From: Pirellulaceae bacterium
GTDB taxonomy: Bacteria; Planctomycetota; Planctomycetia; Pirellulales; Pirellulaceae
Reading direction: 5' to 3'
DNA length: 45,417 bases
NCBI GenBank assembly: GCA_022448645.1
Contig: JAKVBZ010000041.1
Coordinates: forward strand, 1-45,417
In this document: piece after piece, positions 17,373 through 26,692 of the stretch
How positions within the stretch are numbered: the first letter of the stretch is position 1
Layout: every line of letters starts with the position of its first letter
The notes under the pieces: model-generated
Told to the model about the DNA's origin: nothing
What the model saw: only the letters and a program-made list of their open reading frames with translations
Databases searched by the model: none
Position numbers and translations under genes: made by a program

Positions 17373-20222
17373 ATGGGAATCACTCACTTTACAGTAGACG
17401 GTAGTCACGGAGGGCCTTCTCTGCGTGTCGCCCGCTTGTCACCCGAACTGACTTTCATTCGCAGCCCACGATACTTCGGGTCAATCGCCTTTCGCTTTCT
17501 TTACGAAAAGCTCGCAGCCCGCTTTCAAGATAACCCCTCCACAACTGCTAGCACTTTACCAGGGAGTATGGGGTATTCGACCGAACGTTGTTCTACCTCT
17601 GCTGAAAGTACTATCGATGCCCTCCAGCGTCCGGCACGACTTCCCGTCTGGAGTCCCTCCTTCGATTCTACGACAGACACCGGTCATGCTACCGTCAGCA
17701 TACGGCCTTCCAATTATGTAGGAGCCTTCGATTTCCAGCTTGCTGTTGATCCTACACAGCTGGCACAACAATGTTCGAAATGGCTATCGGATGGGTCTCC
17801 ATCACCAAGTGTTGCCCATGTACAGCCCACCACCCCGGACAACTACCTAGATAAGCTGATGAGTCGACGCGAGGAATTGTCGGCACAACTGGAACAACAA
17901 ATCATTGCCGCGCGGAAGCAAGTACAACCTCTGCGTCAACAGTTACAAAGGCTGGACAAACAAGTAGCCCAATTCCAAGAACAAATAGCGCAGTTAAGCG
18001 ACCAGTTGCAGAAAGTCCGCATTCACATCGTGCGATTGGAAATCACGGGAAAACTGCATCGCTACCAAGAGCAGCTCATGCTACGCCCCTCACCCGAAGA
18101 CGCCTCCAAACAAGAAGCGATTTCACGCCTCCAACATCAAATACATTGGGGTCAAGAATCGCTGCATGTACAGCGCCACCGCCTGGAAGAAATCGATCGA
18201 ACCTTATCGAGTCTAGCAGTCGTAGCAGAACCGGCGGCTGGGCTGGTTAGGAACCAGCGAGCCTGTCTGTCATTGATAGAAAGCTTCGTCGGCGAATTAC
18301 GTTCTGTGATGAACGCATGTGCCGAACAGACAAACGCTCGGGATCTTGCTGCCACAGAGGTTTCTGCCCGATTGGCACCAGTCATGGAAGCACTAAACAA
18401 ACAAATCTACTCCATTTGTGGGCATCTGAACCAACAACAACTTGCCGATCAACACGCCAAGCTGGAAACCGAAAAGCGGCAACTTGTGCGGTGTCTCGAA
18501 GAACAAAAAGAGCTTCAGCAACTATGGGCATCCCAACTGGAGGGTCTAAAACAACCTGTCCTGATCCCTGAAGCATTCCAAAGTTGGCTGACATCCAATC
18601 CGGAACGTTGTGAATGCCAGCATCATGCGAGCTTTCGCGAGGACTTCTGTGAGGATCATTTCCAACCTGCTGCTCAGGCGTTGCATGAATTTCTGGACCG
18701 GCAAAATGATTTAGAAGCTCAACTACAAAACTTGGTAGAGAAACTGAACCTCATTCAAAGAGAACGCTACACCACCCAGCAGCAACTTGCACAATTGACC
18801 GGCGATCCGTCACGTAGTTCAGCACAACGAGAACTCTTGTCGATCGACGAGCGCCTCCGTGATTGTGCACACTCCCATGAAGGAGTCGTGAAACCTTACG
18901 AAATGGATACGTCAGCAAATCGCGACTATCTTTCGTCTTGGCTAGATAGAGTTTCACGAATGCTGAACGAGATCACACACGGTCATGTGAAGCGCATCGA
19001 AGTGGTACCAGGAGAACCTATACGGATATTAACTCCACGCGGTTTCCAATCTGCCGAGACGCTTCATCCGTCTCAGAGAGACTTGTTGTGCCTCAGTATG
19101 ATTTTGGCGTTTGCAGAACAATGGCATGATCATGCCGTATGGCCGCTGATCTTGAATGAACCATTTCTCCATTTCAACGAAAGGCAAACGGCAGCTGTGG
19201 CAGCTGTTCTTCATCGCGTGGCCAAGGAAGGTCGCCAAATCTTGGTTTTCTCTGAAAACGTATCTTCGGCAGTAGCCGAAACATCCTCAGTCATGACCGA
19301 AATTGCTGAATGCGAGCCAATCATTGTATCTCCACCCGAATTCGATTCGCCGTGGAAAACTGACCGCCGGAAGACAGACACAGCGTTCGACAGAAAACCT
19401 AGCGACATGTCCGCCTCCCACTTGCAACCGGTCCATCCAACGAAGTCATCACAAGTCCGTTTGTATGAGGACAACAACTCGCCCCACTCGGCGCAAACAG
19501 ATAAGCCGCATCGCTATCGAGACCCTGGCTGGTCGGAAGGTCCGATTTCCACTTCACAGGAATCGCCTCTATCCAAAGGGGCACCTTTGCGCGAAGTTCG
19601 TCCGTTTTATCCACGGCCGGAGGATCTTTCTCTGGAAGATGTCATCACGGATACCGATTCAGAGGACCACCAAGCACAGCAGGGAAATCAACCCATCACT
19701 CAGTCTGATCCTCACGACAGCTCTCCTGATGAGTCCGACACAGCAACGACGACACCACACCGCCGCACCAACCAAGAGGCGACACTTCGTTTTTTTCTGA
19801 ACCCGAATGACCCCATGAAAGGAGCGCCTTCCATTGGTCCGAAAATGGCCGCAAAACTGGAAGAAATAGGTGTACGAACCGTCACTGAGTTATTGGAAAA
19901 AGAGTCGGAGCAGATCGCAAACGAACTACAACACAAGCGCACTTCGGGAACCACCGTAGAAACATGGCAACGCCAAGCCCGCTTGATGTGTTCGGTTCCC
20001 CACTTGCGATGTCACGACTCCCAAATCTTGGTGGCTTGCGGCATCTACGACGCAGCACAGTTACAACAGATGAGCCCACAGGGCCTGTGGAACAAAGTCG
20101 ATCCCTTCGTTCGATCTAAGCAGGGCAGGCAGATTCTTCGAGGTGGCGCAATACCCGACCTGCAAGAGATTACAGATTGGATCGACTGGGCCAAGTCGGC
20201 ACGCACCGTCAAGGCAGCATGA
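17373..20222 (+). CDS. YhaN/Rad50-like coiled-coil protein with degenerate ATPase motifs and C-terminal DUF4332-type domain
   Basis: A 949-residue protein; ATG 17373 has AGGGAG six bases upstream (a TTG 51 bases earlier does not). The first 50 residues follow the YhaN/SMC-like N-terminus (ITHFTVDG...LRVARLSPELTF), but the P-loop, expected as GPNEAGKT, reads SPRYFGSI, without the key Lys and Thr. A long Gln/Glu-rich coiled coil spans about 160-505. At its centre a Cys/His cluster (C413, C415, H417, H418, C426, H429) sits where Rad50 has its zinc hook. The head returns with a poor signature (LHPSQRD, 564-570) and Walker B as LILNEP (592-597), with Asp replaced by Asn. After a disordered stretch (about 640-805), residues about 808-943 (GAPSIGPKMAAKLEEIGV...) form a DUF4332-like helix-hairpin-helix unit. 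Probably an ATP-independent scaffold; its stop is next to the start of the lipoprotein gene. Confidence 0.72.
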   Translation: MGITHFTVDGSHGGPSLRVARLSPELTFIRSPRYFGSIAFRFLYEKLAARFQDNPSTTASTLPGSMGYSTERCSTSAESTIDALQRPARLPVWSPSFDSTTDTGHATVSIRPSNYVGAFDFQLAVDPTQLAQQCSKWLSDGSPSPSVAHVQPTTPDNYLDKLMSRREELSAQLEQQIIAARKQVQPLRQQLQRLDKQVAQFQEQIAQLSDQLQKVRIHIVRLEITGKLHRYQEQLMLRPSPEDASKQEAISRLQHQIHWGQESLHVQRHRLEEIDRTLSSLAVVAEPAAGLVRNQRACLSLIESFVGELRSVMNACAEQTNARDLAATEVSARLAPVMEALNKQIYSICGHLNQQQLADQHAKLETEKRQLVRCLEEQKELQQLWASQLEGLKQPVLIPEAFQSWLTSNPERCECQHHASFREDFCEDHFQPAAQALHEFLDRQNDLEAQLQNLVEKLNLIQRERYTTQQQLAQLTGDPSRSSAQRELLSIDERLRDCAHSHEGVVKPYEMDTSANRDYLSSWLDRVSRMLNEITHGHVKRIEVVPGEPIRILTPRGFQSAETLHPSQRDLLCLSMILAFAEQWHDHAVWPLILNEPFLHFNERQTAAVAAVLHRVAKEGRQILVFSENVSSAVAETSSVMTEIAECEPIIVSPPEFDSPWKTDRRKTDTAFDRKPSDMSASHLQPVHPTKSSQVRLYEDNNSPHSAQTDKPHRYRDPGWSEGPISTSQESPLSKGAPLREVRPFYPRPEDLSLEDVITDTDSEDHQAQQGNQPITQSDPHDSSPDESDTATTTPHRRTNQEATLRFFLNPNDPMKGAPSIGPKMAAKLEEIGVRTVTELLEKESEQIANELQHKRTSGTTVETWQRQARLMCSVPHLRCHDSQILVACGIYDAAQLQQMSPQGLWNKVDPFVRSKQGRQILRGGAIPDLQEITDWIDWAKSARTVKAA

Positions 20223-21143
20223 ATGAGAACTATAGGAGAACAGCATCTGGCGGACGTGCTCATGCGCTGCACCATCGTTGGTCTGACCCTTGCCTCTGGG
20301 TGTGCATCCTGGAGAGCACCTGTCGACGAGCCTTCTCGGTCTGCGCTAACCGCATCCCAAATGTCGCCGGACAGCGTTGGACTGGATTACGGATTTATTC
20401 GCGTCGTGGCGGAACAGATCGCAAGCACACATCAGATATGGCAAGAAATCGACGAAACACGAATTGCACCTCTGCAAAGACGCGCACTTCAAGACAACGG
20501 CCTGCGTGTTGGGATCGTGGGCGAGCAACTGCCCACACCGCTCCGTCAAATTCTTGACAAACCATTGGCCGCGGACAATCCCTCGTTGGACTTAGCGTTC
20601 GAAATGGACGCCAACGGACACAAACAACGTGCCTCGAACAAGTCATTTAGACACTTACACTCACGTACTGGACAACGAAATCAAGTCGTAACAACCGATT
20701 TGCTCCCACAATTGAACGTATTGGTTCAACAGGAAAGTGATTTGACAGGACGAACCTTTCGTGATGCCCAATGTGTCTTTATGCTGAAAACATTCCCTTT
20801 ATCCGACGGTCGAGTCCGCCTGCAGTTGACACCCGAGATTCACCACGACTCACCCCGCCCTGAAGTGATCGCGGAAACGGGAATTTGGCGTTTCGACACT
20901 TCGAAAAAACGTGAAATCTATTCGTCGTTGCAAATCGATGCCGTCTTGTCTCCCGGCGAAAGTCTTTTGATCGCACCTACGGCGTCTCCACGTGGCTTAG
21001 GACAACAATTCCTTGCACCGCACAAAGACGACACCTTGTGGAAACACAAAATGCTGGTTCTCCGCCTGGCTCAAACGCAACATGATCCGCTTTTTTCGGA
21101 CGTCATGGACGCCACTTTGAAGGAAGCCCACGGGGCGCGGTGA
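20223..21143 (+). CDS. Conserved-type envelope lipoprotein
   Basis: A 306-residue protein. ATG 20223 abuts the stop codon of the preceding gene, which suggests translational coupling. A signal peptide ends in TLASGC, so Cys27 is the likely lipidated residue; an internal ATG (Met14) would give a short signal. After a variable middle, the C-terminal half (FRDAQCVFMLKTFPLSDGRVRLQLTPEI, then IDAVLSPGESLLIAPT) resembles the beta-strand pattern found in secretin-associated or pilotin-like planctomycete proteins. This is a resemblance, not an assignment. Its position between the degenerate ATPase and the KDO genes suggests an envelope role. Confidence 0.7.
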   Translation: MRTIGEQHLADVLMRCTIVGLTLASGCASWRAPVDEPSRSALTASQMSPDSVGLDYGFIRVVAEQIASTHQIWQEIDETRIAPLQRRALQDNGLRVGIVGEQLPTPLRQILDKPLAADNPSLDLAFEMDANGHKQRASNKSFRHLHSRTGQRNQVVTTDLLPQLNVLVQQESDLTGRTFRDAQCVFMLKTFPLSDGRVRLQLTPEIHHDSPRPEVIAETGIWRFDTSKKREIYSSLQIDAVLSPGESLLIAPTASPRGLGQQFLAPHKDDTLWKHKMLVLRLAQTQHDPLFSDVMDATLKEAHGAR

Positions 21144-21271
21144 TTGCCACATTCGTTTGCTGGCACTGCTGTCATACAAAAGCAGGCACCTGCGTTGCTT
21201 CAGCCTCAGCGTCTCGCTACAATCTGCTCCTCATTTTCTTGCTTGGCCTGCAGACGGTGAAAGGAATCGCC

Positions 21272-22399
21272 ATGGGTATGGAAGCTGCCAGCCAAACGCC
21301 AAGTCTTGGTGGCTTTGAGCAATTAGTTCTGGCACGTGAAATCATCACAGTCGAAGGTCGATCGGTTTTGTCTCTGGCCGATCAAATTGATTCCGAATTC
21401 TGTCGCGCCACTTCGCTCATCATTCAATGTAACGGATGTGTGATCGTGAGTGGCATGGGCAAGGCGGGCCTGATTGGCCAAAAAATCGCAGCCACGATGG
21501 CCTCAACCGGTACCCGAAGCCAATTCCTTCACCCTGCCGAAGCCGTTCACGGAGATTTGGGCCGCGTGGATCAGACTGACATCGTGCTCATGCTTTCACA
21601 AAGCGGCGAAACTGAAGAGATCACTCGCCTCTTGCCTAGTCTGCTAGACATGCAAATACCCGTGGTCGCCATCACGGGGCATACTCAAAGCACACTAGCT
21701 CGCCACGCCCAGGTCGTACTCAATTTGGGAAATGTTCAGGAGGCTGGAGATTTGGCGTTGGCTCCCACGACCAGTACTACCATGATGCTAGCTTTGGGAG
21801 ACGCGTTGGCTCTCGTCACCAGCCAAATGCGGCAATTTCGCCCGGAAGATTTCAAGCGTTTCCATCCTGGTGGTAGTTTGGGCCGTCGCTTGACCAGTGT
21901 AGACGATGTCATGCGTCCGTTACACGCATGTCGTATCGCCCACCAACACAAAACCGTCCGTGAGGTGCTGGTCGAAGCGGGCAGGCCTGGTCGACGTAGC
22001 GGAGCCATCTTGTTGATCAACGACCAACATATGCTTACGGGCATGTTTACTGATAGCGAGCTGGCTCGCCTTTTGGAGAACCAACGCGATCAGGAACTCG
22101 ACCTACCGATCGAACAAGTCATGACTCGAAACCCCGTTAGTGTGGTGACAGGCACACGTGTCCAAGAAGCCAAAGAGATTTTGGCTAGACGAAAGATTAG
22201 CGAATTGCCCGTCATTGATGCGAGTGGTCAACCTATCGGATTGATCGATATTACCGACGTGGTGGGCCTCAGTCCGCTGGATACCATCCTCCATCAAGAA
22301 AGCTCCAAGACACCGAATCGTGACGACACCCAAGTTTCCCATAGTGGCGCGCAGGAGGCGGACAATTTAGACGCACACTCGTTGCGCGTCGTGCGGTGA
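21272..22399 (+). CDS. kdsD: Arabinose-5-phosphate isomerase (KpsF/GutQ family)
   Basis: A 375-residue enzyme that turns ribulose 5-phosphate into arabinose 5-phosphate, the first step towards KDO for lipopolysaccharide. ATG 21272 has AAGGA six bases upstream. An upstream GTG overlapping the previous stop would add 44 residues of unlikely sequence. The SIS domain shows VSGMGKAGLIGQKIAATMAST, EAVHGDLG and LSQSGETEE. Two CBS domains follow (VDDVMRP... and IEQVMTRNPVSVVTG...). A 30-residue polar tail comes after them. It is directly upstream of kdsC, so the two act in one pathway. Secure annotation. Confidence 0.93.
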   Translation: MGMEAASQTPSLGGFEQLVLAREIITVEGRSVLSLADQIDSEFCRATSLIIQCNGCVIVSGMGKAGLIGQKIAATMASTGTRSQFLHPAEAVHGDLGRVDQTDIVLMLSQSGETEEITRLLPSLLDMQIPVVAITGHTQSTLARHAQVVLNLGNVQEAGDLALAPTTSTTMMLALGDALALVTSQMRQFRPEDFKRFHPGGSLGRRLTSVDDVMRPLHACRIAHQHKTVREVLVEAGRPGRRSGAILLINDQHMLTGMFTDSELARLLENQRDQELDLPIEQVMTRNPVSVVTGTRVQEAKEILARRKISELPVIDASGQPIGLIDITDVVGLSPLDTILHQESSKTPNRDDTQVSHSGAQEADNLDAHSLRVVR

Positions 22400-22434
22400 A
22401 CATTCAAGTTCATACTTGCTAAGCAAACAGGATC

Positions 22435-22992
22435 ATGGACCAGGAAGGTCCTACCAACATGAAGATTGATTCACTTTGTAAATCGGTGCGATTGATCCTT
22501 TCGGATGTCGACGGGGTATTGACCGATGGCGGAATTGTATACGACAACGAAGCTATTGAGACCAAGCGATTCTTTGCACGGGACGGAATGGGAATCGCCC
22601 TTTGGCGACGGGCCGGTTATCCGTTTGGGATCCTCACCAGTAGAAATTCTCATATCGTCAAAGTACGGGCGGACGAATTAAATGTCGATATCATCCGACA
22701 AGGCTTTGAAGACAAACGGCCTGTCGCCAAAGAAATCATCGAGCAACTGGAATTGGCCCCTGAACAAGTTTGCTACATCGGAGATGATCTACCCGACGCA
22801 CCTGTCATACGACTGGTCGGCCTGGGAGTCGCCGTCAGTGACGCGGCCGAAGAAGTTCGCCAGTGCGCTGACTACGTGACGCACGCGCCCGGAGGACATG
22901 GAGCGGTACGTGAAATCGTAGAGATGATCTTGAAATCTCAACACCGCTGGGAGTCATTAATCCAAAGGTATCTCGGCGAGGACGGAGCTTGA
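22435..22992 (+). CDS. kdsC: 3-deoxy-D-manno-octulosonate 8-phosphate phosphatase
   Basis: A 185-residue HAD phosphatase that dephosphorylates KDO-8-phosphate in the cytoplasm. The catalytic motif DVDGVLTDG has Asp24 and Asp26, and RDGMGIALWRRAGY and GDDLPDAPVI are family signatures; no cap domain is present, as expected for the tetrameric KdsC. Either ATG 22435 or ATG 22459 may start it; the second lies after GGAAGG. It comes 35 bases after kdsD and 10 bases before the LptC/LptA-like gene. Confidence 0.92.
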   Translation: MDQEGPTNMKIDSLCKSVRLILSDVDGVLTDGGIVYDNEAIETKRFFARDGMGIALWRRAGYPFGILTSRNSHIVKVRADELNVDIIRQGFEDKRPVAKEIIEQLELAPEQVCYIGDDLPDAPVIRLVGLGVAVSDAAEEVRQCADYVTHAPGGHGAVREIVEMILKSQHRWESLIQRYLGEDGA

Positions 22993-23002
22993 ACCGACGA
23001 TC

Positions 23003-26000
23003 ATGGAAGATTCGAATTTCCCTTCGTCCTGGATGCGTCTCCCGCTGCCACGCAGCGCTATCAGCTTGGTCGTAGTGATCGCTGCCTACTGGACATACGG
23101 GTTGCTAGTGGTTCCCGCCGTCGAACCACAAATTCAGACTTCCCAGGCAGCCACCGGGAACACAGTGCCAGCCGAAGCAACCCCGATCGTCGGCTTAAAT
23201 CCAATCTGGCATGGCTTATTCGCTAAGGACTCATGGGAAGTCCAAAAACCGAAGATTCTCGAAACTCGTCAGTTCACACTTTTATTCCAGGAATACACAA
23301 CCGAATCAAAGGACTTACCAGGAAAATCAAAGTCCAACTCCCTGAATCTTCGTCCTTGCACCGTTATCTGCCATCCCAACGGCATCCCCAAAACATCTGA
23401 ACCGGGAAAATCTCGAGTGTTTGTACTCACAGCACCCGACGGAGCCAGTCTGGAATTTGAAGGAAAGGTCGACATACACCGGGGCCAGCCGGGAAAACTC
23501 ATCGGAGGACTGCTCTCAGGACCCATTCACATTGATGGTCCAGAAAGTGAACCTGGAGCGGACGACAAGTTGCACATCGAGACTCAGAACGTGTCGCTTA
23601 CCAGTGATCGCATTTCCACTCCTCATCCTGTGGTTTTCCAATACGGTCGCTGTTATGGGCAGGGACGAGCCCTGAACATCCAGCTGCAAGTGGACCGGCA
23701 AGCCAAGATTTCGGGGCAACCGCTTTCGAGCGTTGGTGGACTGCGATCGATCGAGTTAATGCATGTCGATCGCGTCCATCTCGAGTTAGCTGATTCATCG
23801 GAAACCAGCCAGGCCGCTACTGACCAGCACCCCTCTCACGCAACGCATCCTATTCCCGTTGATATTACTTGCCGAGGTAGATTCTTATTCGACTTCCTAG
23901 GACGGAGCGCCCGATTTGAGCAACAGGTGGATGTGGTAGGACTGCAGACAGATGGTATCAGCGACCAGTTGAATTGTGAAGTATTGGAACTTCAGTTTAC
24001 GAATATTCACCCAGTCGACTTGGATGATGGTTCCCCACCTGACAAAGAGCAAAAACGGGCACTTTCCAAGCTACGACCTCAGAAACTGATTGCGTCAGGT
24101 CATCCTGCGATCGCCCGCAGCCCAACCTCGAACGCGGAAGTCCGCGCCGAACAAATGGTCTACGACCTGGAACAACGCCAGATTCGTTTGTCGGACAGCA
24201 AAATGGTTTTCGTCAAATATGGTCCCCATATCGTCGAAACTCCGAAAATCGTGTACACGTTGGCCGCTGCCAAGTCGAACGTCGCGGTCGGTCGCGGGTG
24301 GGCGGCTGGTCCAGGAAAACTCTCCACGCCAACCGGCAACCATGATGCTCCACCCATCAGCGTAACTTGGCGGCAAAAAATGGAACTACGCCCCCAAGAC
24401 GGATTCCACGTACTGTCTATGTTGGGCGGTGCAACCGTCGCTCTTGATTCGATGGGAAAGATTCGTTCCCGAGATATCCACTGCTGGTTTTCCGCGCAGT
24501 CGGGAGCCCCGAAAGACGATGGCCTAGAATTGGTGGGACCATCCAATCGTGCTGAGACCACCAGCTTGGCCACAAAAGTCGAAAATTCTCTCAATCTCAA
24601 TCGACTGATGGCCCTGCGTGACGTGCATATCGAATCGACACAATTACAAGGCCGTACAGAACACCTCGAGGCCTGGTTCATCGAGGATCCTCGCCGCGAC
24701 GGACCTTCCACTTTGTCGCAACCAACCCCATCTGAAAAAGCGAAATCTGATACTCCTGCAGATCGGGCGATGTTGACCGCCGATCATCGTCCCGCAAACC
24801 GAAAACTTCAGGTGGTCGGTGACAAGATTAGTCTGAGTGTCTCACGAAACGTAGTTCAGTCCAACGTGCAAGGGGTATCGGTCGAAGGCAATGTCCACGT
24901 CGCAGAAGTCTCAACGGTGCCACAGGCGGCGGGTCAGCAGTTTTCGTTGAAGGGGAACTCACTTCAAATCGTTCATGCCAGCTCCCCTCAAGCGACGCTG
25001 CAAGTTTCCGGAACGCCGGCACTGGCCAGTTTCGGCAACATCAACCTCACCGCCAACAATGCTCATGTACATCGGGGAGAGAACCGGTTGGAGATCGACG
25101 GAGCTGGCAAGATGTCCGTGCCACTTACAGAAGATCTGGAAGGCCAACCTCTGGAACACCCGATCAACTTGGACGTGACCTGGGCCGGTCAACTGGAATT
25201 TGATGGCAGAATCATCCGTCTAACGGACAACATCGAAGTCCATACCCCCACGCGCCAGATTCGATCGGACCTGGCAACCGTCCGATTGTCCGACCACATA
25301 GACTTTCAACAATCTACGGCACAACACGAGATTGACGTAAGCCGCATAGAATTTGTGGGAAACGTTCACGCCGAGAACCGTACTCTGAACGACGAAGCGC
25401 AAATCACTGCAGTCGACTCGATCGAGGGTCGGCAGCTCACCATCGATAAAACCACGGAAAACATATTGGTTACGGGGCCAGGCTGGGTGAAATCTCTTAG
25501 ACACGGACAAGGGAACCTGGCCAGCCTTACCCGTGCTACAGCGGGCGAACGAGTTGATGCAGGATTTTCTTTGATTCTCCTGAAAGTCGAATTCCAGAAA
25601 ACTTTATCCGGAAACGTAAAGCGAAGGGAATTTCACTTTGAGGATAATGTGCGTGCGATGTACGGGCCTGTCCCAAATTGGCATGCAGAAGTCAATCCAG
25701 ATCGAGTCGGCGGGCTAGGTCGGGATGAAATTCTGCTGAACTGCCAACGGCTTTCTCTGTACGACATGGGCCAAGACGAATGGGGAAACCGCTTGGCCGA
25801 AATACATGCCACCGGGAATACTTTTGTGGAAGGCAACCAATTTACAGCACGTGCCCAATCATTGGTGTACGCCTCTGCCAAAGACATTTTGATTCTTTCC
25901 GGCGGCAGCTATGACGCCGAGCTTTGGTATCGGCCCGAGGGCGGAGATATCGACTCGCATGTGCCTGCAGGTGAAATTCACTTTTCGCCCTCCACTCGCG

Positions 26001-26047
26001 CCGTCCGAGTGATCCGAGCCGGCACTCCTACCATACGCAGTCGGTAA
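23003..26047 (+). CDS. Giant LptC/LptA (OstA)-like envelope protein
   Basis: A 1014-residue protein with one N-terminal membrane anchor (SAISLVVVIAAYWTYGLLVVP) and a long beta-rich extracytoplasmic part. Residues about 180-330 resemble LptC (a beta-taco domain with IETQNVSLTSDRI and YGRCYGQG), and several later blocks (for example AEQMVYDLEQRQIRLS, NNAHVHRGENRLEIDG and LTRATAGERV) repeat the OstA/LptA pattern of short strand pairs. This points to LPS transport across the periplasm with LptC- and LptA-like parts in one chain. Its place after kdsD-kdsC matches the classical kdsD-kdsC-lptC-lptA order in proteobacteria. An LptB ATPase is not adjacent here. Family level is reasonable; domain borders are approximate. 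Confidence 0.75.
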   Translation: MEDSNFPSSWMRLPLPRSAISLVVVIAAYWTYGLLVVPAVEPQIQTSQAATGNTVPAEATPIVGLNPIWHGLFAKDSWEVQKPKILETRQFTLLFQEYTTESKDLPGKSKSNSLNLRPCTVICHPNGIPKTSEPGKSRVFVLTAPDGASLEFEGKVDIHRGQPGKLIGGLLSGPIHIDGPESEPGADDKLHIETQNVSLTSDRISTPHPVVFQYGRCYGQGRALNIQLQVDRQAKISGQPLSSVGGLRSIELMHVDRVHLELADSSETSQAATDQHPSHATHPIPVDITCRGRFLFDFLGRSARFEQQVDVVGLQTDGISDQLNCEVLELQFTNIHPVDLDDGSPPDKEQKRALSKLRPQKLIASGHPAIARSPTSNAEVRAEQMVYDLEQRQIRLSDSKMVFVKYGPHIVETPKIVYTLAAAKSNVAVGRGWAAGPGKLSTPTGNHDAPPISVTWRQKMELRPQDGFHVLSMLGGATVALDSMGKIRSRDIHCWFSAQSGAPKDDGLELVGPSNRAETTSLATKVENSLNLNRLMALRDVHIESTQLQGRTEHLEAWFIEDPRRDGPSTLSQPTPSEKAKSDTPADRAMLTADHRPANRKLQVVGDKISLSVSRNVVQSNVQGVSVEGNVHVAEVSTVPQAAGQQFSLKGNSLQIVHASSPQATLQVSGTPALASFGNINLTANNAHVHRGENRLEIDGAGKMSVPLTEDLEGQPLEHPINLDVTWAGQLEFDGRIIRLTDNIEVHTPTRQIRSDLATVRLSDHIDFQQSTAQHEIDVSRIEFVGNVHAENRTLNDEAQITAVDSIEGRQLTIDKTTENILVTGPGWVKSLRHGQGNLASLTRATAGERVDAGFSLILLKVEFQKTLSGNVKRREFHFEDNVRAMYGPVPNWHAEVNPDRVGGLGRDEILLNCQRLSLYDMGQDEWGNRLAEIHATGNTFVEGNQFTARAQSLVYASAKDILILSGGSYDAELWYRPEGGDIDSHVPAGEIHFSPSTRAVRVIRAGTPTIRSR

Positions 26048-26692
26048 AACGGTCATCAAGGCTGGATATTTCTCCCTAGGTGACCCAATCCAACAAAAGT
26101 TCACATCTAAACCCCAGAACTCAAAGACATTACTGCGTATGGCTGCTGTGCAGGCATACGATAATGCCATGTCCATATCGGCAGGTTGAAAGTCGACCTC
26201 TTTCATGAACTGACAGGTAAGGCTTATCGCAAGGACCGATTCGTGGGCATGCAGTACAGTCATTCGCAAGTGGCAGAGACCCACTGCGATTCGATCCCAA
26301 ACCGTTGTGGTATTAAAGACATCAATACTTCCTTCTAAAGTCTCTCAACCACCCGAACGGTTGAATATGTCGCAACCAACTTAGAATGCTTGGGGCAACG
26401 TAGAAACCATCTACGACCACGAGAAATGATTTTCTACTGCACCCTTTGATTGTCAAAAGTTCGTCCAAGCAGTAAAGTGAGGCCGTAGCAAATGGTTGCG
26501 TACTACTCCAGAAGAAGTGATGGTTGGTCTATTCGATTCGGTGCAAGCCGAATACTATTCACTTTAGTTTTTTCACAGAACCTATGGTTGGAGGTTGATC
26601 GTCCACACTAAATAATAAGGAACCAGCACGTTCCAATTGATTCAATGAACCGCCTCAACACCTAGCAGTTTTCGGCCACACTTTTCAACACG
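26048..26692. other. 645-base gap upstream of the sugar importer
   Basis: No convincing gene is seen. Two inverted repeats stand out: TCAACC-N8-GGTTGA (26345-26364) and ATTCGG-N6-CCGAAT (26536-26553). The second lies about 140 bases before the binding-protein start. Either could be an operator for a sugar-responsive regulator or a weak terminator (a T-rich stretch follows the second). The region likely contains the importer promoter. Confidence 0.4.

Noticed and set aside
25859..26284. Minus-strand open frame of 141 codons across the end of the Lpt-like gene
   Set aside because: It overlaps a well-supported gene on the other strand, has no start signal and looks like an antisense artefact.
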